Below, piece after piece: positions 1-7,864 of a stretch of 64,000 nucleotides of DNA; the stretch's first letter is position 1; each line of letters opens with the position of its first letter. The DNA comes from Nocardioides furvisabuli (GTDB taxonomy: Bacteria; Actinomycetota; Actinomycetes; Propionibacteriales; Nocardioidaceae): NCBI RefSeq assembly GCF_021083185.1, contig NZ_JAIGQB010000002.1, positions 124,001 to 188,000 of the forward strand. Reading direction: 5' to 3'. The translations under genes and the position numbers were made by a program. The notes below the pieces were generated by a model. The model was not told the DNA's origin. It saw nothing but the letters and a program-made list of their open reading frames with translations, and made no database searches.

Positions 1-529
1 CCTGCTGGGCCAGCGCACGAGCGAGCGCGTCCGGGTGGGACTCCCGGTGGTCGCGACCGAGGTCGAGGAAGTCCTCCCACGAGAGCAGCAGCTCGCTGTC
101 GTAGCGGTGACGGATGCCCCGCGGCTCGAGGTAGACGACGCGGACCAGGTTCGGCGCCTGGTCGAGCACCGAGAAGGCCTTGTCGACCTGCTCCTGGTCC
201 TCCGCGACGAGCACCTTGGCTCCGGAGTCGTTGAGCAGGTAGCCGACCTCGGCGGCGGGGTTCGTGGGATAGACCCCCACCGACGCCGCGCGGGCGGCCA
301 ACGCTCCCATGTCGCAGATCAGCCACTCCGGCCGGTTCTCGGAGTGGATCGCGACGCGGTCGCCAGGCACGACGCCCAGGGCGAGGTAGGCGTGGCCCGC
401 CAGCTGGACGTGCTCCCAGTAGGTCGCCCAGGTCCACTCCCGCCAGACCCCGAGGTGCTTGTCGCGCAGCGCCACCGCGTCGGGCATCGACTCGGCGTGG
501 GCGCGGATCCGGGTGACGGGGCTGGTCAC
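1..529 (-). CDS. AMP-binding acyl-CoA ligase, N-terminal part (cut by window edge)
   Basis: About 176 N-terminal residues of an adenylate-forming (ANL superfamily) ligase are visible, beginning VTSPVTRIRAHAESMPDAVA and continuing with GDRVAIHSENRPEW, a typical early segment of long-chain or aromatic acyl-CoA ligases. The AMP-binding P-loop and the rest lie beyond position 1. The GTG start overlaps the stop of the upstream ATPase gene by 4 bases (GTGA), so the two are translationally coupled. With the LivG/LivF-type ATPases it probably forms an uptake-and-activation operon for a carboxylic acid. The substrate cannot be read from the sequence. Confidence 0.85.
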   Translation of the reverse strand, partial: MTSPVTRIRAHAESMPDAVALRDKHLGVWREWTWATYWEHVQLAGHAYLALGVVPGDRVAIHSENRPEWLICDMGALAARAASVGVYPTNPAAEVGYLLNDSGAKVLVAEDQEQVDKAFSVLDQAPNLVRVVYLEPRGIRHRYDSELLLSWEDFLDLGRDHRESHPDALARALAQQ

Positions 530-1320
530 GACCCCACCTCGCTGCCGAGGTAGGCGCGCACCACGTCGGGGTGGCGCTGCACCTCGTCGGGCGTGCCCGT
601 GACGATCGGAGTGCCGAAGTCGACGACCAGCACCCGGTCGGCGAGGTCCATGACCAGGCCCATGTCGTGCTCGACCATGATGATCGGGACGTCGAGCTCG
701 TCTCGGATGTCGAGGACGAAGCGGGCGGTGTCCTCGGTCTCCTCCTGGTTCATCCCGGCGACCGGCTCGTCGAGCAGCAGCAGCTTGGGCTCCATGGCGA
801 GCGCCCGGCCGAGCTCGACGCGCTTCTGCACGCCGTACGGCAGCAGCCCGACCGGCATGCTGCGCCACTGTGCGAGCTCGAGGAAGTCCACGATCTCCTC
901 GACCGCTTGCCGGTGCTCGACCTCCTGGCGGCGGGCCGTGCCCACCCAGGCGAAGGCCTGGAGGAAGCCGTAGGTGATGTGCTGGTGCCGGCCCAGCATG
1001 AGGTTGTCGAGCACCGTGAGGTGCTCGAACAGTGCGATGTTCTGGAACGTCCTGGCCATCCCCATGGCGGCGATCCGGTGCGGACGACGACCCAGGATGC
1101 TCTCGCCCATGAACTCCACCGAGCCCTGCTGCGGCCGGTAGACGCCGGAGAGCACGTTGAACAGCGACGTCTTGCCGGCACCGTTGGGACCGATGATGGC
1201 GAACAGCTCGCTGGGGCGCACCTCGAAGCTCACACCGTTGACGGCCTTCACGCCGGCGAAGGACAGGTGCACGTCGTCGAGCCGGGCCACGGGTGCGGCG
1301 TGCGCCGCCTGGTCCGTCAT
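526..1320 (-). CDS. LivG-type ABC transporter ATPase
   Basis: This 264-residue ATP-binding subunit belongs to the branched-chain amino acid (HAAT) class of ABC importers. Walker A is GPNGAGKT at about residues 44-51, the signature region reads LPYGVQKRVELGRAL in place of LSGGQ, as is common in LivG proteins, and Walker B is LLLLDEP. The ATG at 1320 is preferred over one nine bases upstream because it overlaps the stop of the preceding ATPase gene as ATGA. Membrane and binding subunits are not in the window. The neighbouring acyl-CoA ligase suggests a carboxylic acid rather than an amino acid as substrate, which is inference. Confidence 0.9.
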   Translation of the reverse strand: MTDQAAHAAPVARLDDVHLSFAGVKAVNGVSFEVRPSELFAIIGPNGAGKTSLFNVLSGVYRPQQGSVEFMGESILGRRPHRIAAMGMARTFQNIALFEHLTVLDNLMLGRHQHITYGFLQAFAWVGTARRQEVEHRQAVEEIVDFLELAQWRSMPVGLLPYGVQKRVELGRALAMEPKLLLLDEPVAGMNQEETEDTARFVLDIRDELDVPIIMVEHDMGLVMDLADRVLVVDFGTPIVTGTPDEVQRHPDVVRAYLGSEVGS

Positions 1321-2105
1321 GCCGACCACCTCTTCTTGCGCCGGTAGTGCTTGGTGTCGCGGAAGGACTTGCGGCCGTCCTCACCGGGATGGAGGCCGAG
1401 GTAGAACTCGCGCACGTCGTCGTCGTTCAACAACGCGGCGGCCGGCTTGTCGAGGACCACCCGTCCGGTCTCCATCACGTAGCCGTGGTGGGCGATCGAG
1501 AGGGCCATGGTGGCGTTCTGCTCGACCAGCAGGACTGCGGTGCCGCCCTTGTTGATCTCGAGCACCACGTCGCGGATGTTCTCGACCATCTTGGGCGCCA
1601 GGCCCAGGGTGGGCTCGTCGAGGAGGAGGTAGCGCGGCTCGGACATCATCGCGCGCCCGATCGCCAGCATCTGCTGCTCACCGCCGGAGAGGTAGCCCGC
1701 GGTCGCGGCCCGTCGGTCGCCCAGCACCGGGAACAACGCGTACACCCGCTCGAGGTTGTCCGCCATGCGCGAGCGGGCGGTGTGGGCGCCGACCTTGAGG
1801 TTCTCCTCGACGTTGAGCTCCACGAACACACGACGGCCCTCGAGCACCTGGCGCACCCCGTGCCGGACGACCCGCTCGGGGCTCATCCGGTGGATCGGTT
1901 GGTCGTCCAGGGTCACGCGCCCCTTGGCGACCTCGCCCTGGTGGATGTCCAGGAGCCCGGTGAGGGCGCGCAGGAGGGTCGTCTTGCCGGCCCCGTTGGA
2001 GCCGAGGAGGGCGACGATGCCGTCCTCGGGCACGTCGATGCTCACGCCGCGCAGGGCCAGGACGACGTCGTCGTAGACGACCTCGAGGTTGCGGGCGGAG
2101 AGCAT
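1317..2105 (-). CDS. LivF-type ABC transporter ATPase
   Basis: The 262-residue protein has Walker A GSNGAGKT (about residues 35-42), signature LSGGEQQ and Walker B YLLLDEP, and matches the second ATPase of HAAT importers. It carries a basic C-terminal extension of about 25 residues (KSFRDTKHYRRKKRWSA) beyond the usual LivF end. It is the first gene of a minus-strand operon with the LivG-type ATPase and the acyl-CoA ligase, and is divergent from the PucR-type regulator. The nearest purine-rich stretch (GGAAGGA) is about 12 bases before the ATG, rather far. Confidence 0.9.
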   Translation of the reverse strand: MLSARNLEVVYDDVVLALRGVSIDVPEDGIVALLGSNGAGKTTLLRALTGLLDIHQGEVAKGRVTLDDQPIHRMSPERVVRHGVRQVLEGRRVFVELNVEENLKVGAHTARSRMADNLERVYALFPVLGDRRAATAGYLSGGEQQMLAIGRAMMSEPRYLLLDEPTLGLAPKMVENIRDVVLEINKGGTAVLLVEQNATMALSIAHHGYVMETGRVVLDKPAAALLNDDDVREFYLGLHPGEDGRKSFRDTKHYRRKKRWSA

Positions 2106-2134
2106 CGTGGACCGGGTTCCTTCCGAGGGGCGAA

Positions 2135-2148
2135 GTGACGACAGTCAC
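2135..2148. promoter_or_regulatory. Inverted repeat GTGAC-GACA-GTCAC
   Basis: A perfect 5-bp inverted repeat with a 4-base spacer lies about 30 bases upstream of the livF-like start, between divergent transporter and regulator genes. It is a candidate operator. Which regulator binds it is unknown. Confidence 0.35.
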
Positions 2149-2211
2149 ATCGTGGACCCGCTTCGCCGTTGATGTCACTGGTCGTCGGCCCAAAGTCACG
2201 ACCGCCTGGCC

Positions 2212-2226
2212 TGTGGCCGGACCACA
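2212..2226. promoter_or_regulatory. Inverted repeat TGTGG-CCGGA-CCACA
   Basis: This is a second perfect 5-bp inverted repeat in the same divergent intergenic region, about 70 bases upstream of the PucR-type gene. It could be an autoregulatory site for that regulator. Confidence 0.35.
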
Positions 2227-2295
2227 AGGTGGCGCGGGGGTGGCGCAACCGCGATCGGCAGGTCACCATGGGCGACCAGCTCGAGGGGAGACTCG

Positions 2296-3516
2296 GTGAC
2301 GAACGGGACGGTGGCGCTGGCCGGCGAGGCCCACGGCGCGGACAAGCTCGCCCAGTGGGTCCAGCGGCGCGAGTCGGTGATCGCGCACGACGCGACCAAC
2401 ACGATCTGGCACCAGGTGCCGGCCTACGGCGCCCGTGCTGACGCGGGACTGCGTGACGACGTCGAGGCCCACTGCCGGCAGGTCTTCGCCGCGTTCCTCG
2501 CCAGCGTCAACGAGCGGCGCCATCCGCTCCGGTCGGACTTCCCCTGGAGCGGGCAGCACGCGATGCGCCGCGTCGAGCTCGGGATCACCCTGTCCGACTT
2601 CATGAAGGCCTTCCGCGTCGGCCAGCTGACCCTGTGGGACGACATCCTCGCGGGCGTCAACGAGTGGCCCTCGACCAAGGACGCCGCGCTCCTGCTCGTC
2701 AACCAGGTGATGCGCACCATCGAGGTCGGGAGCACCGCCGCGGCCGAGGCGTACCTCGAGGCCCAGCAGTACCAGCTCGCCGACTCCGCCCGCCTGGCCC
2801 GCGACCTCCTCGAGGACCTGCTCGCCGGGAAGCCGCCGACAGTGGAGGAGCGCCAGCTGGCGCTGGCCCAGATGGGCCTGTCCGACGACGAGCCCCTCGT
2901 CGCCCTCGTGGCGACCCTGCCCTCGAAGGTGGTCGGGACCGAGCAGCGGGCCAGGCTGCGGGCGGCGCTCACGGTCGCCGGCCGGGGCATGGTCGTCGCG
3001 CGCCACCACGAGGTGGTCGCACTGCTGCCGGTGGGACCCCACGGCCCCACCCAGGTCGTGGACGGCGTGCGGGCGGCGGTCGTCTCCCTCCTGGCCGACG
3101 GCATCCTGACCAGCGTGGGGCTCAGCTGTGCGCGCACCGGGTTCCGCGAGATCCCCTGGGCCTACGAGGACGCCCGGACCGCGATGGGCTCGCTGCTCGG
3201 CCGTCCCGGCGTGCGCGCCATGGACGAGATGTCGACCCTGGACCTGCTCATCTCGAGCCAGAAGAACGCGCGGCTGGTGCGGTCCTTCGTCGAGGAGGAC
3301 CTCGCGACCGGTGGGATCCTCGTCGAGACGCTCAGCACCTACGTCTCCCACGACCTGAACGCCAAGCTCACCGCGATGCACCTCCACGTGCACGCCAACA
3401 CCGTCTACTACCGCCTCGACCGGATCGCCGAGCGCACCGGCTGCGACGTCCGCCGGGTCGAGGACCTCATCGACCTGCTGCTGGCCGTGCGCCTGGTCCG
3501 TGCGGAGACGCCCTGA
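2296..3516 (+). CDS. PucR-type helix-turn-helix transcriptional regulator
   Basis: The 406-residue protein has an N-terminal sensory region, a central GGDEF-like region and a C-terminal PucR helix-turn-helix (about residues 345-400, containing HLHVHANTVYYRLDRIAE). This arrangement is typical of actinobacterial CdaR/PucR regulators. The GTG start has a GAGGGGAG ribosome-binding site 5 bases upstream. Its divergent position next to the Liv-type ABC and acyl-CoA ligase operon makes that operon the likely target. The inducer is not predictable. Confidence 0.85.
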   Translation: MTNGTVALAGEAHGADKLAQWVQRRESVIAHDATNTIWHQVPAYGARADAGLRDDVEAHCRQVFAAFLASVNERRHPLRSDFPWSGQHAMRRVELGITLSDFMKAFRVGQLTLWDDILAGVNEWPSTKDAALLLVNQVMRTIEVGSTAAAEAYLEAQQYQLADSARLARDLLEDLLAGKPPTVEERQLALAQMGLSDDEPLVALVATLPSKVVGTEQRARLRAALTVAGRGMVVARHHEVVALLPVGPHGPTQVVDGVRAAVVSLLADGILTSVGLSCARTGFREIPWAYEDARTAMGSLLGRPGVRAMDEMSTLDLLISSQKNARLVRSFVEEDLATGGILVETLSTYVSHDLNAKLTAMHLHVHANTVYYRLDRIAERTGCDVRRVEDLIDLLLAVRLVRAETP

Positions 3517-3531
3517 GCGACTCGATCAGGG

Positions 3532-4971
3532 TCAGCGTCTCGGCGCGAGGACTCCGGCGGCGTCCTCGACCCGCAGTCCGCCGGAGCGGGTGCGGCTGGC
3601 GACGAGGGTGCCGGTGACGACCGACGGGAGCGGGTAGGAGATCGTCCCGGGCGCTCCCTGGCGCGACGTGGTCCACAGGCGGTCGGCGTAGCCCACCTTG
3701 CCCCGGAACTGGTGGTTCTCCAGGACGAGCCGCCCCGCCGTCGCCTGGCCGAGGACGTAGGACGCCTCGCCTCGGTAGAACAGCGAACCGTGCGAGACCT
3801 CGAGGATGCCGTCGCGCTGGCGGACGGTCTGGTCGTGCACCTCGCCACTGAGGTAGACGTCGACGCCTCCGTCGACCATCGCCCGCCACAGCCTCGAGGA
3901 CCGGCCCTCCTCGTAGACCAGGTGCGTGGAGTTGCGGACCCGGACGGGGCCGGGCATCGGCGTGTGGCCCTGCACCACCACCCACGGCACCTCGTCACGG
4001 CGCGCCGTGCGCAGCACGCGCTCGAGCCAGGCCAGCTGGGCGGCGTCGACGGACATGTGCACGTCCCCCCCGCGGCGCTCGAAGACGTCGAGCGTCACCA
4101 GCAGCACGTCGGCGTCGAGGCGGACGGCGTACGCCGTGTGCCGGGCCGGCCCGCGTCGGGGCCGGTCGGCGAACCGCGGTCGGCCGTCGCTGCCGCTCAG
4201 TGCGTGGTCGGCGAAGATCTTCTTGAACTCCGGCACGTGGCGCCGCTTGAAGTCGACCCACGGGTGGCGTCCGCGGACCCGCCACGGGTCGTCGCCGACC
4301 TCGTGGTCGCCGACGGCGGGGTAGGTCGTCAGCCCGTGGTCGGCGAAGCGCTGGAGCCAGGCGGGGTAGTAGACGTCGGCGGCACGCCGCCAGGCCCGCA
4401 GCCGCTGCGCCTGGGTGCGGACCGGGCCGAACACGCCGGTCCTCGAGTCGTCGCGCCCCCAGCGACCCTCCACCAGGTCGCCTGCGACCAGCACGTCACG
4501 CGTGCCGTGGCCGGCCATCTCGTCCAGCACCCGGTCCAGCGCCGTCTCGTAGGAGGCGTTGGTGGAGTTGGCGACCTCGCCGGTCGCCTCGACGACGTAG
4601 TGCTTGCGGCCGTCCGCCGTGAGGTCGGCGACGTCCTGGTTGAGGAAGTCGGGTGCGGAGATGAAGCGGTAGCCGCCGGTCAGCTCGGGCGCCGGCGGGA
4701 CAGCGGGGCGATCGCGCGGGCCGCGCGCGCTCGTCTCGACGAGCGGCTCGGCCCGGGGCACGACCTGCTCGCGCTCCACCCCGCTCGGAGCCTCGCGTCG
4801 GGTCTCGCGGGACCGCTCGCGCGCGGCACGGGCCGCCGTGTCGATCGTGGGTGCGGGGTAGTCGGAGCCGGGTGCCGCACCGGCCGGCTCGGCCGGGGGC
4901 GTGAGCATCGTGCAGCAGAGCGCGCCGACGACCAGCAGCGCAGAGAGCGGTCCGAGAGGTCGTCGTGTCAC
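3532..4971 (-). CDS. Secreted calcineurin-like metallophosphoesterase
   Basis: From the GTG at 4971 the 479-residue product starts with a signal peptide (VTRRPLGPLSALLVVGALCC), then a proline-rich linker and a metallophosphoesterase core. Recognisable blocks are VLVAGDLVEGRWGRD, TYPAVGDHEVGDDP (in place of GNHD), VVVQGHTPMPG and VYLSGEVHDQT (in place of GHxH). Several metal-ligand motifs are therefore altered, although Asp, His and Glu remain at most positions. The start is supported by a -10 hexamer TACGGT seven bases upstream. Substrate unknown; a secreted phosphatase or phosphodiesterase role is inferred from the fold. Confidence 0.8.
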   Translation of the reverse strand: MTRRPLGPLSALLVVGALCCTMLTPPAEPAGAAPGSDYPAPTIDTAARAARERSRETRREAPSGVEREQVVPRAEPLVETSARGPRDRPAVPPAPELTGGYRFISAPDFLNQDVADLTADGRKHYVVEATGEVANSTNASYETALDRVLDEMAGHGTRDVLVAGDLVEGRWGRDDSRTGVFGPVRTQAQRLRAWRRAADVYYPAWLQRFADHGLTTYPAVGDHEVGDDPWRVRGRHPWVDFKRRHVPEFKKIFADHALSGSDGRPRFADRPRRGPARHTAYAVRLDADVLLVTLDVFERRGGDVHMSVDAAQLAWLERVLRTARRDEVPWVVVQGHTPMPGPVRVRNSTHLVYEEGRSSRLWRAMVDGGVDVYLSGEVHDQTVRQRDGILEVSHGSLFYRGEASYVLGQATAGRLVLENHQFRGKVGYADRLWTTSRQGAPGTISYPLPSVVTGTLVASRTRSGGLRVEDAAGVLAPRR

Positions 4972-4978
4972 TCGACCA

Positions 4979-4984
4979 ACCGTA
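4979..4984 (-). promoter_or_regulatory. -10 hexamer TACGGT (leaderless, phosphoesterase)
   Basis: TACGGT on the minus strand ends 7 bases before the GTG at 4971, placing the predicted transcription start on or next to the start codon. Confidence 0.5.
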
Positions 4985-5038
4985 GACGGCGCGGCCGACG
5001 TACGGGCACAGGACCCGACGGTGTCGCGGCGAACCGGC

Positions 5039-6487
5039 TCATTCCTCGAGGTGGTCGATGTCGCGGAAGCCGGTCTTCTTCGCCCGCACACCGCGGTTGG
5101 TCGCCCACGTGAGCGCCCAGAGCACGACGCCGATCGCGAGCAGGCCCGCGGCGATCCGGTACTGGACCATGTCGGCCTCGAGACGCGCCCACGGGCCGAG
5201 GAGGTAGGCGCAGCACAGCGCGCCGACCACGGGGAGCGCCGACGGCGCCCGGAACGCCCCGTCCGGCGTGGGGTCGCGCCGGAGGATGAGGCAGGCGACG
5301 TTGACGATGGTGAAGACCGCGAGCAGCAGCAGGGCCGTGGTGCCGGACAGCGCGGCCACGACCGACGACTCGGAGTCGAGGGTGACCACGCTGATGAGCC
5401 CCAGCGCGAGGAGCGTGGTGAAGAGGATCGCCGTCCACGGCGAGCGGCGGCCCGGCAGGACCTTGCCCAACGAGCGCGGGAGCACGTCCTGGCGGGCCAT
5501 GCCGTAGATCAGCCGGCTGGCCATCAGCATGTTGATGAGCGCGGTGTTGGCGACCGCGAAGACGGTGAGGAACGGGAAGATCGTGTCGATGGGCAGGTTC
5601 GGTGCGCCCACCTTGACCACGTCGAGCAGGATCCCCGCCTCCGCGTTGGTGGGCTCGGCGATCTGGCCGGGCGGGATCACGGCGACGACCGAGATCGCGA
5701 CGAGCATGTAGATCACCACCGCGATGCCGAGGCCGGTGAACATCGTGCGCGGGAAGATGCGCAGCGGGTCCTTGGTCTCCTCGACCATGTTGACCGAGTC
5801 CTCGAAGCCGACCATCGAGAAGAACGCGATGGCGGTCGCGACGGTGACCGCCATGAAGAGCCCCTTGTCGTCCGGGCTCTCGAAGACCGTGACGCGGCTC
5901 AGGTCCCCGTCGCCGGAGGCGATGACGACGATCCCGATCCCGATCACGATGGCGAGCGCGACCATCTCGACCAGCGTCAGCACCACGTTGAACTTCACGC
6001 TCTCGCCGACGCCGCGGAGGTTGACGGCGGCCAGCACGACCATGAAGAGCAGGGCGGTCGCGAGCACGGCGCCGGAGCTCGGGTCGTCGTTGCCGAAGCC
6101 GATGAGCAGGTTGGCCGCCAGCAGGTTCGAGGACGTCGAGGCGCTGGTGATCCCCGAGCAGACCACGGTGAAGGCGACCAGGAAGGTGATGAAGTGGATG
6201 CCGAAGGCCTTGTGGGCATACAGCGCGGCACCCGCGGCCTGGGGGTACTTGGTCACCAGCTCGAGGTAGCTGAACGCGGTGACCGTGGCGACTGCGAAGG
6301 CGACCAGGAACGGCAACCAGGCGATGCCCCCGACCTGGCCGGCGAGCCGGCCCGTGACGGCGTACACGCCGGCGCCGAGGATGTCGCCGACGATGAAGAG
6401 CAGGAGCAGCCTGGGCCCCAGGACCCGCTTGAGGTCGGAGCCCCCGGGCTCGTCGACGTCGTGCTGGCTGGCCTGCGTCGTACTCAT
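5039..6487 (-). CDS. APC-family amino acid permease
   Basis: This 482-residue membrane protein has about twelve hydrophobic segments and the APC-family first helix (LFIVGDILGAGVYAVTGRL). Charged loops such as EETKDPLRIFPRTMF resemble cationic amino acid and GABA permeases. It probably imports amino acids by proton or sodium symport. The ATG at 6487 has a strong AGGGGGAG site five bases upstream, so an upstream in-frame ATG was rejected. It is a single-gene unit, divergent from the phosphofructokinase. Confidence 0.88.
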   Translation of the reverse strand: MSTTQASQHDVDEPGGSDLKRVLGPRLLLLFIVGDILGAGVYAVTGRLAGQVGGIAWLPFLVAFAVATVTAFSYLELVTKYPQAAGAALYAHKAFGIHFITFLVAFTVVCSGITSASTSSNLLAANLLIGFGNDDPSSGAVLATALLFMVVLAAVNLRGVGESVKFNVVLTLVEMVALAIVIGIGIVVIASGDGDLSRVTVFESPDDKGLFMAVTVATAIAFFSMVGFEDSVNMVEETKDPLRIFPRTMFTGLGIAVVIYMLVAISVVAVIPPGQIAEPTNAEAGILLDVVKVGAPNLPIDTIFPFLTVFAVANTALINMLMASRLIYGMARQDVLPRSLGKVLPGRRSPWTAILFTTLLALGLISVVTLDSESSVVAALSGTTALLLLAVFTIVNVACLILRRDPTPDGAFRAPSALPVVGALCCAYLLGPWARLEADMVQYRIAAGLLAIGVVLWALTWATNRGVRAKKTGFRDIDHLEE

Positions 6488-6621
6488 CGAGACTCCCCCT
6501 GGTCGGTCCGTGCCACGACACGGTGAGAGCACACCATGTCGCGACGGTGCGGGACGGAGCAACCACCGAGCGGGTGGACGTACGTCGTGTCGCGCAGGCC
6601 CGAAGCGGCCCGTGGACGGGC

Positions 6622-6650
6622 TTCCACACTTGGATCGATCAAACTACTGT
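6622..6650 (+). promoter_or_regulatory. Promoter of PPi-phosphofructokinase (leaderless)
   Basis: TTCCAC at 6622 (-35-like) and TACTGT at 6645-6650 (-10) are separated by 17 bases. The -10 ends 6 bases before the ATG, and no Shine-Dalgarno sequence is present. Confidence 0.55.
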
Positions 6651-6656
6651 GCTCAC

Positions 6657-7853
6657 ATGCCGAAGCGTGTTGCGCTCCTGACGGCCGGTGGCTACGCCCC
6701 GTGCCTGTCCTCCGCCGTGGGTGCCCTGATCGAGACCTACGACGCCACCGACCCCGACATCGAGCTCATCGCCTACAAGCACGGCTATCACGGCCTGCTC
6801 ACCGGCACCAGCGTCGTGATCGGGCCCGAGGAACGGGCCGGCGCCGCCCTGCTGCACCGCTACGGCGGCAGCCCGATCGGCAACAGCCGCGTCAAGCTCA
6901 CCAACGACGACGACTGCCGCAGGCGCGGCCTGATCGGCGAGGCCGAGACCGCCCTGCAGGTCGCGGCCGAGCGCCTGCAGGCCGACGGCGTCGACGTGCT
7001 GCACACGATCGGCGGCGACGACACCAACACCGCGGCGGCCGACCTGGCGGCGTACCTGCGCGAGCAGGGCTCCGAGCTCACCGTCGTGGGCCTTCCCAAG
7101 ACCATCGACAACGACATCGTCCCGATCCGGCAGAGCCTGGGCGCCCAGTCCGCGGCCGAGCAGGCCTCGCGCTTCGCGCAGAACGTGCTCGCCGAGCACG
7201 GCTCGAACCCGCGGATGCTCATCGTGCACGAGGTGATGGGGCGCGCGAGCGGCTGGCTCACCGCGGCCGCCGCACGCGACTACATGGCGTGGCACGCCGA
7301 GCAGGAGTGGCTGCCCGGCATCGGCCTCGACGCCCGCACGTGGGCGATCCACGCGGTCTACGTCCCCGAGCGCGGCATCGACCTCGCGGCCGAGGCGACC
7401 CGCCTGCGTGCGGTGATGGACGAGATCGGTTGCGTCAACATCTTCCTGGCCGAGGGCGCGGGGATCGACGACATCGTCGCCGACCTCGAGGCCTCCGGTG
7501 AGACCGTGGGGCGCGACCCCTTCGGCCACGTCAAGATCGACACCATCAACCCCGGTCGCTACTTCGCCGAGCGCTTCTCCCGGGAGATCGGCGCCGAGAA
7601 GCACATGGTGCAGAAGTCCGGCTACTTCTCCCGCTCGGCGCCGGCCAACGAGACCGACCTCGCGCTCATCCGCGAGATGGCCGAGCTGGCCGTCACCTGC
7701 GCCCTCGAGGGCCGCCCCGGCGTGATCGGGCACGACGAGGACCGCGGTGACGAGCTCCGCTCCATCGAGTTCGAGCGGATCGCCGGGCACAAGCCGTTCG
7801 ACGACTCGCAGGAGTGGTTCGCCGAGCTGCTGGCGGGCACCGGTCAGGCCTGA
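6657..7853 (+). CDS. pfp: Pyrophosphate-dependent 6-phosphofructokinase
   Basis: The 398-residue cytoplasmic enzyme belongs to the PfkA fold. The nucleotide-site motif is GGDDTN (about residues 119-124), where ATP-dependent enzymes have GGDGS, and the catalytic loop is PKTIDND (147-153), with Lys where ATP enzymes have Gly. Both are recognised markers of pyrophosphate as phosphoryl donor. MGRASGW is the substrate-binding block. It would interconvert fructose 6-phosphate and fructose 1,6-bisphosphate reversibly. Start chosen at the ATG with a perfectly placed -10 hexamer; a longer upstream frame lacks any start support. Confidence 0.92.
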   Translation: MPKRVALLTAGGYAPCLSSAVGALIETYDATDPDIELIAYKHGYHGLLTGTSVVIGPEERAGAALLHRYGGSPIGNSRVKLTNDDDCRRRGLIGEAETALQVAAERLQADGVDVLHTIGGDDTNTAAADLAAYLREQGSELTVVGLPKTIDNDIVPIRQSLGAQSAAEQASRFAQNVLAEHGSNPRMLIVHEVMGRASGWLTAAAARDYMAWHAEQEWLPGIGLDARTWAIHAVYVPERGIDLAAEATRLRAVMDEIGCVNIFLAEGAGIDDIVADLEASGETVGRDPFGHVKIDTINPGRYFAERFSREIGAEKHMVQKSGYFSRSAPANETDLALIREMAELAVTCALEGRPGVIGHDEDRGDELRSIEFERIAGHKPFDDSQEWFAELLAGTGQA

Positions 7854-7864
7854 GGGCGGGCCGC

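Noticed and set aside
4901..6526. A 541-codon plus-strand frame opposite the APC permease
   Set aside because: It is a mirror frame of a membrane protein, with charged low-complexity translation.
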